From Erwinia mallotivora (GTDB taxonomy: Bacteria > Pseudomonadota > Gammaproteobacteria > Enterobacterales > Enterobacteriaceae), in contig NZ_JFHN01000071.1 in assembly GCF_000590885.1 (NCBI RefSeq), positions 1 to 32,020 on the forward strand: DNA of 32,020 nt, given 5' to 3'. Of the stretch, positions 17,589 through 25,154 are shown in pieces. The first letter of the stretch is position 1, and each line of letters starts with the position of its first letter. Position numbers and translations under genes: made by a program. The notes under the pieces were generated by a model that worked only from the letters and a program-made list of their open reading frames with translations, was not told where the DNA came from and searched no databases.

Positions 17589-18488
17589 ATGTGCAGCCTT
17601 AAAAATGGAAATATCCATATTGCCGTCAGCCCGTTGTCCTGGGCAAATGAAGTCATTGAAGAGTTTGGTCGAGACGTGACGGCTGACATTTGCCTGACAG
17701 GTGCCGCCGCCGCCGGATATGACGGCGTGGAAATGAGTCGACTTTTTCCACGGGAGGCGGCGGCGTTATCAGCGATGTTAGCTAAACATGGTTTGAGACA
17801 TGCGTCGGGATGGCACAGCGGATTGCTCAGTGAACGCTCGGTAACCGACGAACTGGCAGCCGTTGCGCCTTTTGCTCATCTGCTGAAAGAGACGGGGGCG
17901 AAAGTTCTGATATACGGTGAATGCGGGCATATGCCTGAAAATGCGCTTGATATCGGGATGCGCGCCCGCCTTCGGTTAAACCCGACAGCGCTTCAGGCCT
18001 ATGGCGACAAACTCACAGCATTTGCAGATGCGCTGGATTCAGTTTATGGGCTGAGCCTTGCCTACCATCATCATCTGATGATGGTGGTGGAAACATTGGA
18101 GGAAGTGAGAGCCCTGATGTCTGTCACTGGTCCGTCGGTGGGATTGCTGGTTGATACCGGACATGCGTTCGCTGCTGGTTTCGATTACCGCATACTGCTA
18201 AGCGAATTTACCCGGCGCATTAATCATATTCACCTTAAGGATGTTCGCGGTGAGATACTGAGACAGGTACGCGATAACGATCTCAGTTTTAATCAGGCGG
18301 TGAGGAAAGGCCTGTTCACCGTGCCAGGTGATGGAATTATCGACTTCTCGCCGCTTGTCCACTTCGTTAACGAAACGCAATACCAGGGATGGATTGTGGT
18401 TGAGGCGGAGCAGGATCCTTCTTTTGAACCGCCGGAAATAACCGTTTCCCGGGCCAGACAGTTCATTCTTAATACATTTTCGCTTTAA
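17589..18488 (+). CDS. Inosose dehydratase-like TIM-barrel protein (IolE-like)
   Basis: A 299-residue protein. ATG 17589 is preferred because GAGG lies about 8 bases upstream; ATG 17577 has none. It resembles IolE, which dehydrates scyllo-inosose in inositol breakdown. Features are VSPLSWAN at the N-terminus, AAAAGYDGVEMSRLFP near residue 40, AYHHHLMMVVET (H160-H162), LLVDTGHAFAAGFD (D189, H192), INHIHLKDVRGEI, and the strongly IolE-like FTVPGDGIIDF and GWIVVEAEQDPSFEPP (E272). The usual metal-binding Glu, Asp, His and Glu can all be placed. It probably forms an operon with the upstream IolI-like gene. A strong bidirectional terminator follows immediately. No iolG, iolB, iolC or iolD is seen in the window, so the pathway here is incomplete or finishes elsewhere. 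A related cyclitol or keto-sugar could be the real substrate. Confidence 0.82.
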   Translation: MCSLKNGNIHIAVSPLSWANEVIEEFGRDVTADICLTGAAAAGYDGVEMSRLFPREAAALSAMLAKHGLRHASGWHSGLLSERSVTDELAAVAPFAHLLKETGAKVLIYGECGHMPENALDIGMRARLRLNPTALQAYGDKLTAFADALDSVYGLSLAYHHHLMMVVETLEEVRALMSVTGPSVGLLVDTGHAFAAGFDYRILLSEFTRRINHIHLKDVRGEILRQVRDNDLSFNQAVRKGLFTVPGDGIIDFSPLVHFVNETQYQGWIVVEAEQDPSFEPPEITVSRARQFILNTFSL

Positions 18489-18519
18489 AAGAGGCCCGGC
18501 AAAGCGAGCCGGGCCTCTT
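18489..18519. terminator. Bidirectional Rho-independent terminator
   Basis: AAGAGGCCCGGC, 7 bases, GCCGGGCCTCTT form a perfect 12-bp stem between the converging IolE-like and PQQ dehydrogenase genes. T/A-rich flanks on both sides (TTTAAAAG and CTTCTCT) allow termination in both directions. Confidence 0.85.
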
Positions 18520-18525
18520 CTCTGA

Positions 18526-20928
18526 TCAGGGCAGTGCGTATGCCATAACGTAGTCACCCCGATTCTTGTTTGTTCCGGTGCGCGTCGCACCACCATCAAC
18601 CACGACAATATATTGCCTGCCATCTTTACCAATGTAGCTCATTGGGACACCCTGTCCGCCGACAGGCAAGCGTGAACGCCACAACTCTTTACCCGTATCG
18701 CTATTCAAAGCGCGAATATAGTAATCAAGCGTGCCATGAAAGAAGGTCAGGCCTCCGCCGGTGACCAGCGGACCGCCCAGGGTGGGCATACCAATCGGAA
18801 CATGCAAATGGGGAACAATACCTTCGCCTGGAAAGATACCGTGAATGGGAGCATCCTCAATGCTGCCCACAGGCACCTGCCATTTCGTTTTACCGCTCGC
18901 CAGATCGATTGCGGTCATGCTGCCAAAAGGTGGTTTGAAGCAGGGTGTACCCAGTGGTGACAGGAACATTGAGCGTTCCACGCCCCATGGCGTCCCTTTT
19001 TGTTCGGAGTATTCACCTTCTGTCGACGGCACCAGGCCGTGTTCAGCTGCTTTATCACGCCTGATAAACTGCCCCCACATCGCCATCCGGATATCGTTAA
19101 CAATCAATGTGCCGGTTGACGCGTCCAGCGCGCCGCCGCCCCAGTTGAACCCGCCATAATATCCAGGCCAGATGAGCGTGCGTTTTTTATCGGAAAGTGG
19201 CGTCCATTCACCCTCCCAACGCATCTTTTTAAATTGCACGCGACAATAGAGTTGGTCGAAGAGTGTTGCGCCCCACATATCGGTTTCTTTCAGTGGCTCA
19301 ACGCCAACAGACAGTGATGAATAAGGCTGCGTCGCTGCCACCTGCATACCCGGCATCACATCGGTTGGGACTTTGCGATATTCTACCGGTGCCACGGGCT
19401 TGCCATCGCGACGATCAAGCATGAATATCTGACCTCGCTTTGTCAGTTGGATCACCACCGGGATGGTGCTGCCGTCTTTACCTGGTAAGTCGTACAGAAC
19501 AGGTTGCGAGGAAACGTCGTAGTCAAACTGGTCGATATTGGCAGTGCGAAAATACCACCGCAATTTGCCGGTTTTCAACTCAATGGCGACGATGGCGTCA
19601 TTGAACTGATTGGAGTAGGGATGGCGATTACCAGTCCAGAAATCCGGTGTCTGGTTACCTGTCGGGAAATAAGCCAGCCCGAGTTTGGGATCATAGGATG
19701 CCGTTCCCCAGAAATTCGGCGTTTCGCTTGCGTAATGTTCACCGGGTGGCAACGGGGTGCTGTCGTGTGGACGTGATACATCGAAGGCCCACAGTAATTT
19801 TCCTGTCAGTACATCGAAACCGCGTACCACACCGGAAGGTTCACCGGTGGACAGGTTATCATTTAGTTTTCCGCCGACCATGATCACACCGTCTGCCACC
19901 AGGGGAGCGGACGTCAGATAGTAAGAACCTTCTTCCGGACTGTTGCCAATTCCCGCCGTCAGATTGACAAAACCCCCTTCGCCAAAGTCATGGCACAGCG
20001 TGCCTTTTTCAGCATCCAGAGCAAACAGACGACCATCGTTAGTATTGCTGATTATCCGTTTGCGGCAGGCGGTTCTTTCGGCTATCAGCGCCGTATCAGA
20101 CGAGGTATTTCCTGGCACGGATAAATCCACGTAGCTGACTCCACGACAGCGCTTCCAGCCTTTATTGCTGGCTGTTTGTTTCATTTTCGGATCGAAGCGC
20201 CAGCGCTCTTTGCCTGTGGTCGGGTCCAGAGCAATGACCTTATTTAACGGCGTACAAAGATAGAGGGAATCCGCTATTTTTATTGGGGTAACCTGATACT
20301 CAGAACCATCGATTGCCAGATCTCCGGTGCGATAAGTCCACGCCAGTTTCAGGTCTTTGACATTATTTTTATTGATCTGGTTAAACTGCACATACTTGTC
20401 ACCACTCAGATTTCTACCCCATGCAGGCCAGTCATTGGCCTCCACTTTTCCTGCTTCCGGATAGATCACCCTGGATACCTTACCATCTGATTCAACTTCT
20501 GCATGAGGCACAAACATGCCTGCCAGCAGTGCGACGAATGCGACGAAATAAACGCCACAGATACTGAGGGCGACTTTGCAGCTTAGCGGCTGGCGGTCAT
20601 CTTTATGTTTCAGCAACGGTATGCAGAGAGAAATCAGAATTCCAAAGCCAATAAATACGATAACGCGAGGGAGAAATTGCCAAAAATTTAACCCAATTTC
20701 CCAGAGCGCCCATGCAATGCTTATCGCTGTCATCGCAAGCGTAACTGGCAGGGCCATGAATTGCCGACGAAAAAGCAGAATGGCCGTAAATAACCAGATT
20801 ATTCCAGTAAACAGGTAGAACCAGGAACCGCCAAGTGCAACCAGACAGGCTCCTCCTGCACCTGAACTAAGGCCAGCCAGGGCAAGCACTATTCCGCCAG
20901 CGGTGGGCAACCATCGCATTTTTTTCAT
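18526..20928 (-). CDS. Membrane-bound PQQ-dependent dehydrogenase (glucose/quinate/polyol type)
   Basis: An 800-residue protein of the Gcd/QuiA family. It oxidises a sugar, polyol or quinate in the periplasm and passes electrons to ubiquinone. Residues ~1-145 contain five hydrophobic helices, including WEIGLNFWQFLPR, which parallels the Gcd sequence WEVGFDFWALTPR. The periplasmic beta-propeller begins at NDWPAWGRNLSGDKYVQFNQIN (~165). Family sequences such as LCTPLNKVIALDPTTGKERWRFDP, CRGVSY, NDGRLFALDAEKG, GVVRGFDVLTGKLLWAFD, DMWGATLFDQLYCRVQF, MPTLGGPL and GDYVMAYALP are all intact. No obvious ribosome site precedes the ATG. Substrate cannot be assigned from sequence. The neighbours suggest a cyclitol (myo-inositol to inosose), while quinate/shikimate or glucose are alternatives. 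PQQ synthesis genes are not in the window. Confidence 0.9.
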   Translation of the reverse strand: MKKMRWLPTAGGIVLALAGLSSGAGGACLVALGGSWFYLFTGIIWLFTAILLFRRQFMALPVTLAMTAISIAWALWEIGLNFWQFLPRVIVFIGFGILISLCIPLLKHKDDRQPLSCKVALSICGVYFVAFVALLAGMFVPHAEVESDGKVSRVIYPEAGKVEANDWPAWGRNLSGDKYVQFNQINKNNVKDLKLAWTYRTGDLAIDGSEYQVTPIKIADSLYLCTPLNKVIALDPTTGKERWRFDPKMKQTASNKGWKRCRGVSYVDLSVPGNTSSDTALIAERTACRKRIISNTNDGRLFALDAEKGTLCHDFGEGGFVNLTAGIGNSPEEGSYYLTSAPLVADGVIMVGGKLNDNLSTGEPSGVVRGFDVLTGKLLWAFDVSRPHDSTPLPPGEHYASETPNFWGTASYDPKLGLAYFPTGNQTPDFWTGNRHPYSNQFNDAIVAIELKTGKLRWYFRTANIDQFDYDVSSQPVLYDLPGKDGSTIPVVIQLTKRGQIFMLDRRDGKPVAPVEYRKVPTDVMPGMQVAATQPYSSLSVGVEPLKETDMWGATLFDQLYCRVQFKKMRWEGEWTPLSDKKRTLIWPGYYGGFNWGGGALDASTGTLIVNDIRMAMWGQFIRRDKAAEHGLVPSTEGEYSEQKGTPWGVERSMFLSPLGTPCFKPPFGSMTAIDLASGKTKWQVPVGSIEDAPIHGIFPGEGIVPHLHVPIGMPTLGGPLVTGGGLTFFHGTLDYYIRALNSDTGKELWRSRLPVGGQGVPMSYIGKDGRQYIVVVDGGATRTGTNKNRGDYVMAYALP

Positions 20929-20979
20929 TTTTAAGGTATCCGTTCGAAAAGTGTGAAAAGACTCTTGAGAAGTCCGCTA

Positions 20980-21020
20980 CATTTCGCTCATGTGAGAATT
21001 ATTCTCACATGAGCGAAATG
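20980..21020. promoter_or_regulatory. Perfect 41-bp palindrome, likely operator of the divergent PQQ dehydrogenase/LacI-type regulator pair
   Basis: Two perfectly complementary 20-base arms flank a single T. The left arm reads CATTTCGCTCATGTGAGAAT. The palindrome begins 51 bases upstream of the dehydrogenase start. The inner TGTGAGAAT-T-ATTCTCACA has the size and symmetry of a LacI-family operator. A strong cruciform is also possible, but a terminator is unlikely because the flanking genes point away from it. Confidence 0.75.
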
Positions 21021-21058
21021 AGTTATTTTAGATCAAAATAAAAACAAAATGACGCATC

Positions 21059-21090
21059 AATGTCTCATTTATTTAACATTATGAGACATT
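21059..21090. repeat. Second perfect inverted repeat upstream of the LacI-type regulator
   Basis: AATGTCTCAT and ATGAGACATT are perfect 10-bp arms separated by 12 bases. The repeat sits just before the leader ORF and its ribosome site, so it could be a second regulator site or an mRNA hairpin in the 5' leader. Confidence 0.5.
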
Positions 21091-21102
21091 TTAAGAGGTG
21101 TT

Positions 21103-21186
21103 ATGAATCGGAGCTTTTGCCGGAGCAGAGCAAAGCAAGATCGGGTAACATTGGTGAAAGGACTCAGTCAGGCAGGCCATTATTGA
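21103..21186 (+). CDS. 27-residue leader peptide coupled to the LacI-type gene
   Basis: A small ORF (MNRSFCRSRAKQDRVTLVKG...) has a strong AAGAGGTG ribosome site just upstream of its ATG. Its TGA shares the A with the ATG of the regulator (TGATG). The regulator's own start has only a weak site (GGCAGG), so its translation probably depends on ribosomes finishing this leader. The peptide is basic and resembles nothing I know. It may matter only for coupling. Confidence 0.5.
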   Translation: MNRSFCRSRAKQDRVTLVKGLSQAGHY

Positions 21187-22211
21187 TGAACCGTAAACCC
21201 ACCATGAAAGAACTTGTTGCTGCGACTCAACTCAGCAGGGCCACTATCGATCGTGTGTTGAATCACCGACCGGGGGTCAATCCCAAAACGGTTGAAGCCG
21301 TGCAGCGTGCTTATTCATCATTATTGGTGGAGGTTGCCGGAGAGGTACAAACCAGAACATCTGAACAAAAGTCCTCTTTCTCCGTAGTGGTACAGGCCGG
21401 AGAGGAGTACAACGAATCACTGAAAGCTGCCGCTGCTGATATCAAAAATCAACTTGATCAACGTGGGATAACGCTAAATATTTCAAGCTGTTCAGATGTT
21501 CAGGATGAAGATGTTGTTCGTTTACTTGAGCAGCAGGCCACCATGTCAGATGGCATTGCCGTGGTAGCCAAAAATACGCCAGCGATTAATGCCACCGTGC
21601 AGAAACTCAGACTGGCTGGAAAACATATCGTTGCGCTTGTCAGCGACCTTGATCCAGATGCAAGAGATGCGTATGTCGGCATCAATAACCGTGCGGCAGG
21701 GCAGGCGGCGGGTTTTATACTGGGCAGGCATTTACAATATTGTGCAGATGCTAGCGTGGCGGTGATTGTTGGTACGCTCTCCTACAGCTGCCATGACGAT
21801 CGTGAAATAGGTTTCAGAGCGCAAATACGTCAGTCTTTTCCGTCAGTTAACGTTTCTGAGGTTATTTCAGGTAATGACAATACGCAGCAAACCTATGATG
21901 CAGCGATGCAACTTCTCAGAAGCAATCCCGGACTGAAGGCTGTTTATAACGTTGCGGGTGGAAATCGCGGACTTGCTGCCGCGCTGGATGAGTTCAGCAC
22001 TGATTTAAGACCTGTTCTTATTACTCATGAGGTCAATACGGTGACACGAAAACTCATTCTGGCGGGGAAAATTGATTACATTATCTCTCAGGACATCTCA
22101 TTGCTGCTTGAAAAAACAGTGCAAAAACTTGTTGACCTGAAAATGAATCAGTCTGGCTCTTCCAGCGTGTTTATGCCGATTGACATATTCACGCGCTTTA
22201 CGCTGCCCTGA
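21186..22211 (+). CDS. LacI-family transcriptional regulator
   Basis: A 341-residue protein. The start at 21186 places the helix-turn-helix (TMKELVAATQLSRATIDRVLNHRPGVNPKTVEAVQRAY) at residues ~6-43, as is normal for the family. Starts further upstream (21060) would add an atypical 42-residue tail. The remainder is a periplasmic-binding-protein-like ligand domain: FSVVVQAGEEYNESLKAAAADI, DGIAVVAKNTPAINATVQKL, AYVGINNRAAGQAAGFILGRHL and LKAVYNVAGGNRGLAAAL, the sugar-binding type. It is divergent from the PQQ dehydrogenase gene with a perfect 41-bp palindrome between them. I infer that it controls the dehydrogenase and perhaps the transporter/IolE-like genes. Its ligand is unknown; a cyclitol or its keto product would fit. 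Confidence 0.9.
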   Translation: MNRKPTMKELVAATQLSRATIDRVLNHRPGVNPKTVEAVQRAYSSLLVEVAGEVQTRTSEQKSSFSVVVQAGEEYNESLKAAAADIKNQLDQRGITLNISSCSDVQDEDVVRLLEQQATMSDGIAVVAKNTPAINATVQKLRLAGKHIVALVSDLDPDARDAYVGINNRAAGQAAGFILGRHLQYCADASVAVIVGTLSYSCHDDREIGFRAQIRQSFPSVNVSEVISGNDNTQQTYDAAMQLLRSNPGLKAVYNVAGGNRGLAAALDEFSTDLRPVLITHEVNTVTRKLILAGKIDYIISQDISLLLEKTVQKLVDLKMNQSGSSSVFMPIDIFTRFTLP

Positions 22212-22629
22212 AGTTAAAAAGCATCACTTCCGTAGCGATATAACCTTCTCATTTGAGGAAAGTGAACTGGCTGGCATTAAGGATCCAGGCTGAGCTGGTA
22301 ATATCAGGCACCCGTTCATCGTTTCACTATATGGTCTTACTGGCAGAGTAATTCAGCGCAAAATGTTCTCATTTCGCTATTCTGAGGCTGCTATTTTTAA
22401 GGGTGAGAGTGATTGTTGCCCTGTTGATGAGGCCGACTGTGATGCTACGATTGCGGAGGCTGTTGCGCAAAAATCCAGCGTGCTCTACATTCTCATCATG
22501 ACTATGGTAAAACTTCAACAAGTACGATTCACTCAGTACACCACGCAGCTTCGCTGCTCTCAGCCCCTCGGATTCAGTTGGTTAAGCCTGAGCGACATGA
22601 GCTTCTGCTTAACGACGCTTCTCCACCCT
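22212..22629. other. Intergenic region after the LacI-type gene
   Basis: No gene, RNA or mobile element is recognised. A 90-codon open frame (22363-22635) lacks a ribosome site and a convincing protein composition. No strong terminator is visible after the regulator. Confidence 0.4.
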
Positions 22630-22660
22630 CACTGAACATGAATTTTTTTCATGTTCAGTG
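22630..22660. promoter_or_regulatory. Perfect inverted repeat containing a MetR-type box, upstream of mesX
   Basis: CACTGAACATGAA, 5 Ts, TTCATGTTCAGTG form perfect 13-bp arms. At the centre (22639-22651) is TGAATTTTTTTCA, an exact match to the MetR consensus TGAA-N5-TTCA. It lies about 200 bases before a methionine synthase gene pair. A terminator for upstream transcription is an alternative reading. Confidence 0.55.
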
Positions 22661-22706
22661 AAATTAAATCACTTTTTTTCAGGCGATGACTCAGGCATAA
22701 CATGTG

Positions 22707-22735
22707 CAATGTTACTGACTGGCATTCAATGTTAC
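22707..22735. repeat. Direct repeat CAATGTTAC, 20-bp period
   Basis: Two copies of CAATGTTAC (22707 and 22727) are spaced exactly 20 bases start to start, two helical turns, about 120 bases before mesX. This could be a tandem activator site. The motif is unknown to me. Confidence 0.35.
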
Positions 22736-22852
22736 CAACTATAGATAACATGAAGGATTGTTAAAGATAAGCTGAGAAAATAAACCTTGAAACTTCTGTC
22801 AGCCAGTCAGCAGATTCATGATTTACATCAAAAATTAGGGTGCCGGATTACA

Positions 22853-23836
22853 ATGACTAAAGCGTTTACTTTTACTGTTAAGAGCCTGTGTTTCGACGAA
22901 AACTATAATCCGTCCAAAAATACGCGCATCACTACCAACTTTGCTAATCTGGCCCGCGGTGAAAAACGTCAGGAAAACCTGCGCAATGCGCTGACGATGA
23001 TTGATAATCGTTTCAATGCATTAGCAAACTGGGATAACCCCAAAGCGGATCGTTACTCTGTCCGTCTGGAAATCATTTCGGTTGAATTAAATATTGAGGG
23101 TGACGGCAAAAGTGACAGCTTCCCGGTCATTGAGATTTTAAAAACCAATATCGTTGATCATAAAACCAGTCAACAGATTGAAGGTATCGTGGGGAATAAC
23201 TTCTCTTCATACGTTCGCGATTATGATTTCAGCGTGTTGTTGTCCGAGCACAATAAAAATAAATCCGGTTTCAGTACGCCAGATGATTTTGGCGATTTGC
23301 ATGGCAATATATTCAAGCGCTTTATCACGTCAGATGCCTATCAGGACAACTTTAAAAAATCACCGGTTATCTGTCTGAGCGTTTCAAGTAAAAATACCTA
23401 TCGCCGGACCGGTAATGAACATCCTGTACTGGGCGTTGAATATCAGCAGGATGAGTCTTCGCTGACCGATCACTACTTTAATAAAATGGGTCTTCAGGCC
23501 CGCTATTTTATGCCGCAGGGTAGCGTTGCGCCTCTGGCATTTTATTTTGTTGGCGATCTGCTTAACGATTACACCAACCTTGAACTTATCGCTACTATCA
23601 GCACGATGGAGACATTCCAGAAGATCTATCGTCCTGAAATTTATAATGCCAATTCTGCCGCAGGGAAATGCTATCAGCCCAGCCTGAATTACCAGGATTA
23701 TTCTTTAACTCAGATTGTCTATGATCGCGAAGAGCGTAGTCGCTTAGCCGTCGAGCAGGGGAAGTTTACTGAAGAGCACTTTATTAAACCTTACCAAACT
23801 GTTCTTGAGCAATGGTCTGCTAATGCCGTTCTTTGA
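22853..23836 (+). CDS. mesX: MesX (DUF1852), partner of methionine synthase MesD
   Basis: A 327-residue protein starting at ATG 22853 (MTKAFTFTVKSLCFDENYNPSKNTRITTNFANLARG). A TTG 66 bases upstream extends the frame but adds unlike sequence. The conserved DUF1852 N-terminus and the immediately following MetE-like gene identify the MesX/MesD pair. From established knowledge, MesD-type folate-independent methionine synthases need MesX, and their activity in vivo depends on oxygen. The biochemical role of MesX is not settled; it may help make or deliver the methyl donor. It is a soluble protein with no signal peptide or membrane segment. The stop lies 26 bases before mesD, so they form an operon. 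A MetR-type site upstream suggests control by the methionine regulon. Confidence 0.88.
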   Translation: MTKAFTFTVKSLCFDENYNPSKNTRITTNFANLARGEKRQENLRNALTMIDNRFNALANWDNPKADRYSVRLEIISVELNIEGDGKSDSFPVIEILKTNIVDHKTSQQIEGIVGNNFSSYVRDYDFSVLLSEHNKNKSGFSTPDDFGDLHGNIFKRFITSDAYQDNFKKSPVICLSVSSKNTYRRTGNEHPVLGVEYQQDESSLTDHYFNKMGLQARYFMPQGSVAPLAFYFVGDLLNDYTNLELIATISTMETFQKIYRPEIYNANSAAGKCYQPSLNYQDYSLTQIVYDREERSRLAVEQGKFTEEHFIKPYQTVLEQWSANAVL

Positions 23837-23862
23837 TTAAACAAAATACAAGGTTATTCGTT

Positions 23863-24888
23863 ATGAAGAAGTTATTACCTACATCAACTGCCGGCAGCTT
23901 ACCTAAACCCTCGTGGCTTGCACAACCTGAAACACTCTGGTCACCCTGGAAATTGCAGGACAGAGAATTAACCGACGGCAAGCTGGATGCGCTGCGTCTG
24001 TGCCTGGACGATCAGCTGCGGGCGGGGATTGATATCGTCAGTGACGGTGAGCAGACACGCCAGCATTTTGTCACCACCTTTATTGAGCACCTGAGCGGCG
24101 TCGATTTTGAAAAACGTGAAATTGTTAAAATTCGCGATCGCTATGAGGCCAGCGTGCCTACTGTATTTGCCGAGGTGGCTCGCCAGAAACCGGTGTTTGT
24201 CGACGATGCCCGCTTTTTACGTCAGCAGACCAGTCAGCCAATTAAATGGGCGCTGCCAGGGCCTATGACGATGATCGATACCCTGTATGACGGCCACTAT
24301 AAAAGCCGTGAAAAACTGGCCTGGGAATTCGCTAAGATCCTTAATCAGGAAGCCAAAGAATTAGAAGCTGCCGGTGTGGATATTATCCAGTTTGATGAGC
24401 CGGCATTTAACGTTTTCTTTGATGAAGTGAATGACTGGGGTATCGCCACGCTGGAAAGAGCCATTGAAGGGCTGAAGTGCGAAACGGCGGTGCATATTTG
24501 CTACGGTTATGGCATTAAAGCCAATACCGACTGGAAAAAAACGCTCGGCACCGAGTGGCGGCAATATGAAGAGATTTTTCCTAAACTGCAAAAATCCAAT
24601 ATCGATATTGTCTCACTGGAATGTCAGAACTCGCATGTTCCGATGGATCTGATTGAACTGATTCGCGGGAAAAAAGTAATGGTTGGCGCGATTGATGTGG
24701 CAACCAATACCATCGAGACGCCGGAAGAGGTCGCCAACACACTTCGTAAAGCGCTTCAGTTTGTTGACGCCGACAAGCTTTATCCCTGCACTAACTGCGG
24801 CATGATCCCGCTGCCGCGTCATGTCGCTATGGGCAAACTGAATGCATTAAGTGCCGGTGCCGAAATCGTGCGAAAAGAGCTTGGCTGA
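23863..24888 (+). CDS. mesD: MesD-family folate-independent methionine synthase (short MetE-like)
   Basis: A 341-residue protein starting at ATG 23863 after AAGG. It corresponds to only the C-terminal catalytic barrel of MetE (whole MetE is ~750 residues), opening with LPTSTAGSLPKPSWL and DGEQTRQHF. The zinc site that activates homocysteine is intact: H211 and C213 (AVHICYGYG), E253 (VSLECQNS) and C312 (PCTNCGMIPLPR). The absent N-terminal half is what binds folate in MetE, so the methyl donor is not methyl-tetrahydrofolate. The known partner mesX lies directly upstream. A strong terminator follows, so the operon is just these two genes. Its presence suggests a methionine route independent of B12 and methyl-folate. 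A 5-methyltetrahydropteroyltriglutamate reaction is unlikely. Confidence 0.88.
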   Translation: MKKLLPTSTAGSLPKPSWLAQPETLWSPWKLQDRELTDGKLDALRLCLDDQLRAGIDIVSDGEQTRQHFVTTFIEHLSGVDFEKREIVKIRDRYEASVPTVFAEVARQKPVFVDDARFLRQQTSQPIKWALPGPMTMIDTLYDGHYKSREKLAWEFAKILNQEAKELEAAGVDIIQFDEPAFNVFFDEVNDWGIATLERAIEGLKCETAVHICYGYGIKANTDWKKTLGTEWRQYEEIFPKLQKSNIDIVSLECQNSHVPMDLIELIRGKKVMVGAIDVATNTIETPEEVANTLRKALQFVDADKLYPCTNCGMIPLPRHVAMGKLNALSAGAEIVRKELG

Positions 24889-24918
24889 GTCATTCCCTCA
24901 GATTTAACAACGTAGTCC

Positions 24919-24951
24919 GGGTTGGCGATAAGCTTAATCGCCAGCCCTTTT
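24919..24951 (+). terminator. Rho-independent terminator of mesX-mesD
   Basis: GGGTTGGCGAT, 7 bases, ATCGCCAGCCC form an 11-bp stem with one G-T pair, followed by TTTT, about 30 bases after the mesD stop. Confidence 0.85.
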
Positions 24952-25154
24952 CATTCCCTGGTGTGCTGAGTGACCGGCGATATGGCAGTAATCACTGATT
25001 AATCACCACCTGGACTTTCACCGCACATCCCCCCTCGTTAGGCTGTTCTGCGATGTTGATGCAAATAACTTTCCCGATTGAATGCCGCTGTTAACCGCGC
25101 AAGCAAATGCTACGGTCGGCGAGGGCGTCTGAAACTGTTCCCGGAGTAATGCAA

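Noticed and set aside
21060..21185. Upstream start (21060) for the LacI-type regulator
   Set aside because: It would place a 42-residue basic tail before the helix-turn-helix, has no ribosome site, and overlaps the second inverted repeat.
22363..22635. 90-codon open frame after the LacI-type gene
   Set aside because: No ribosome site, no recognisable motif, and the frame runs into the MetR-type inverted repeat.
22630..22660. Reading the inverted repeat only as a terminator of the LacI-type gene
   Set aside because: It lies over 400 bases past that gene and lacks a downstream T-run directly after the stem. The exact MetR motif at its centre makes a regulatory site at least as likely, though termination is not excluded.
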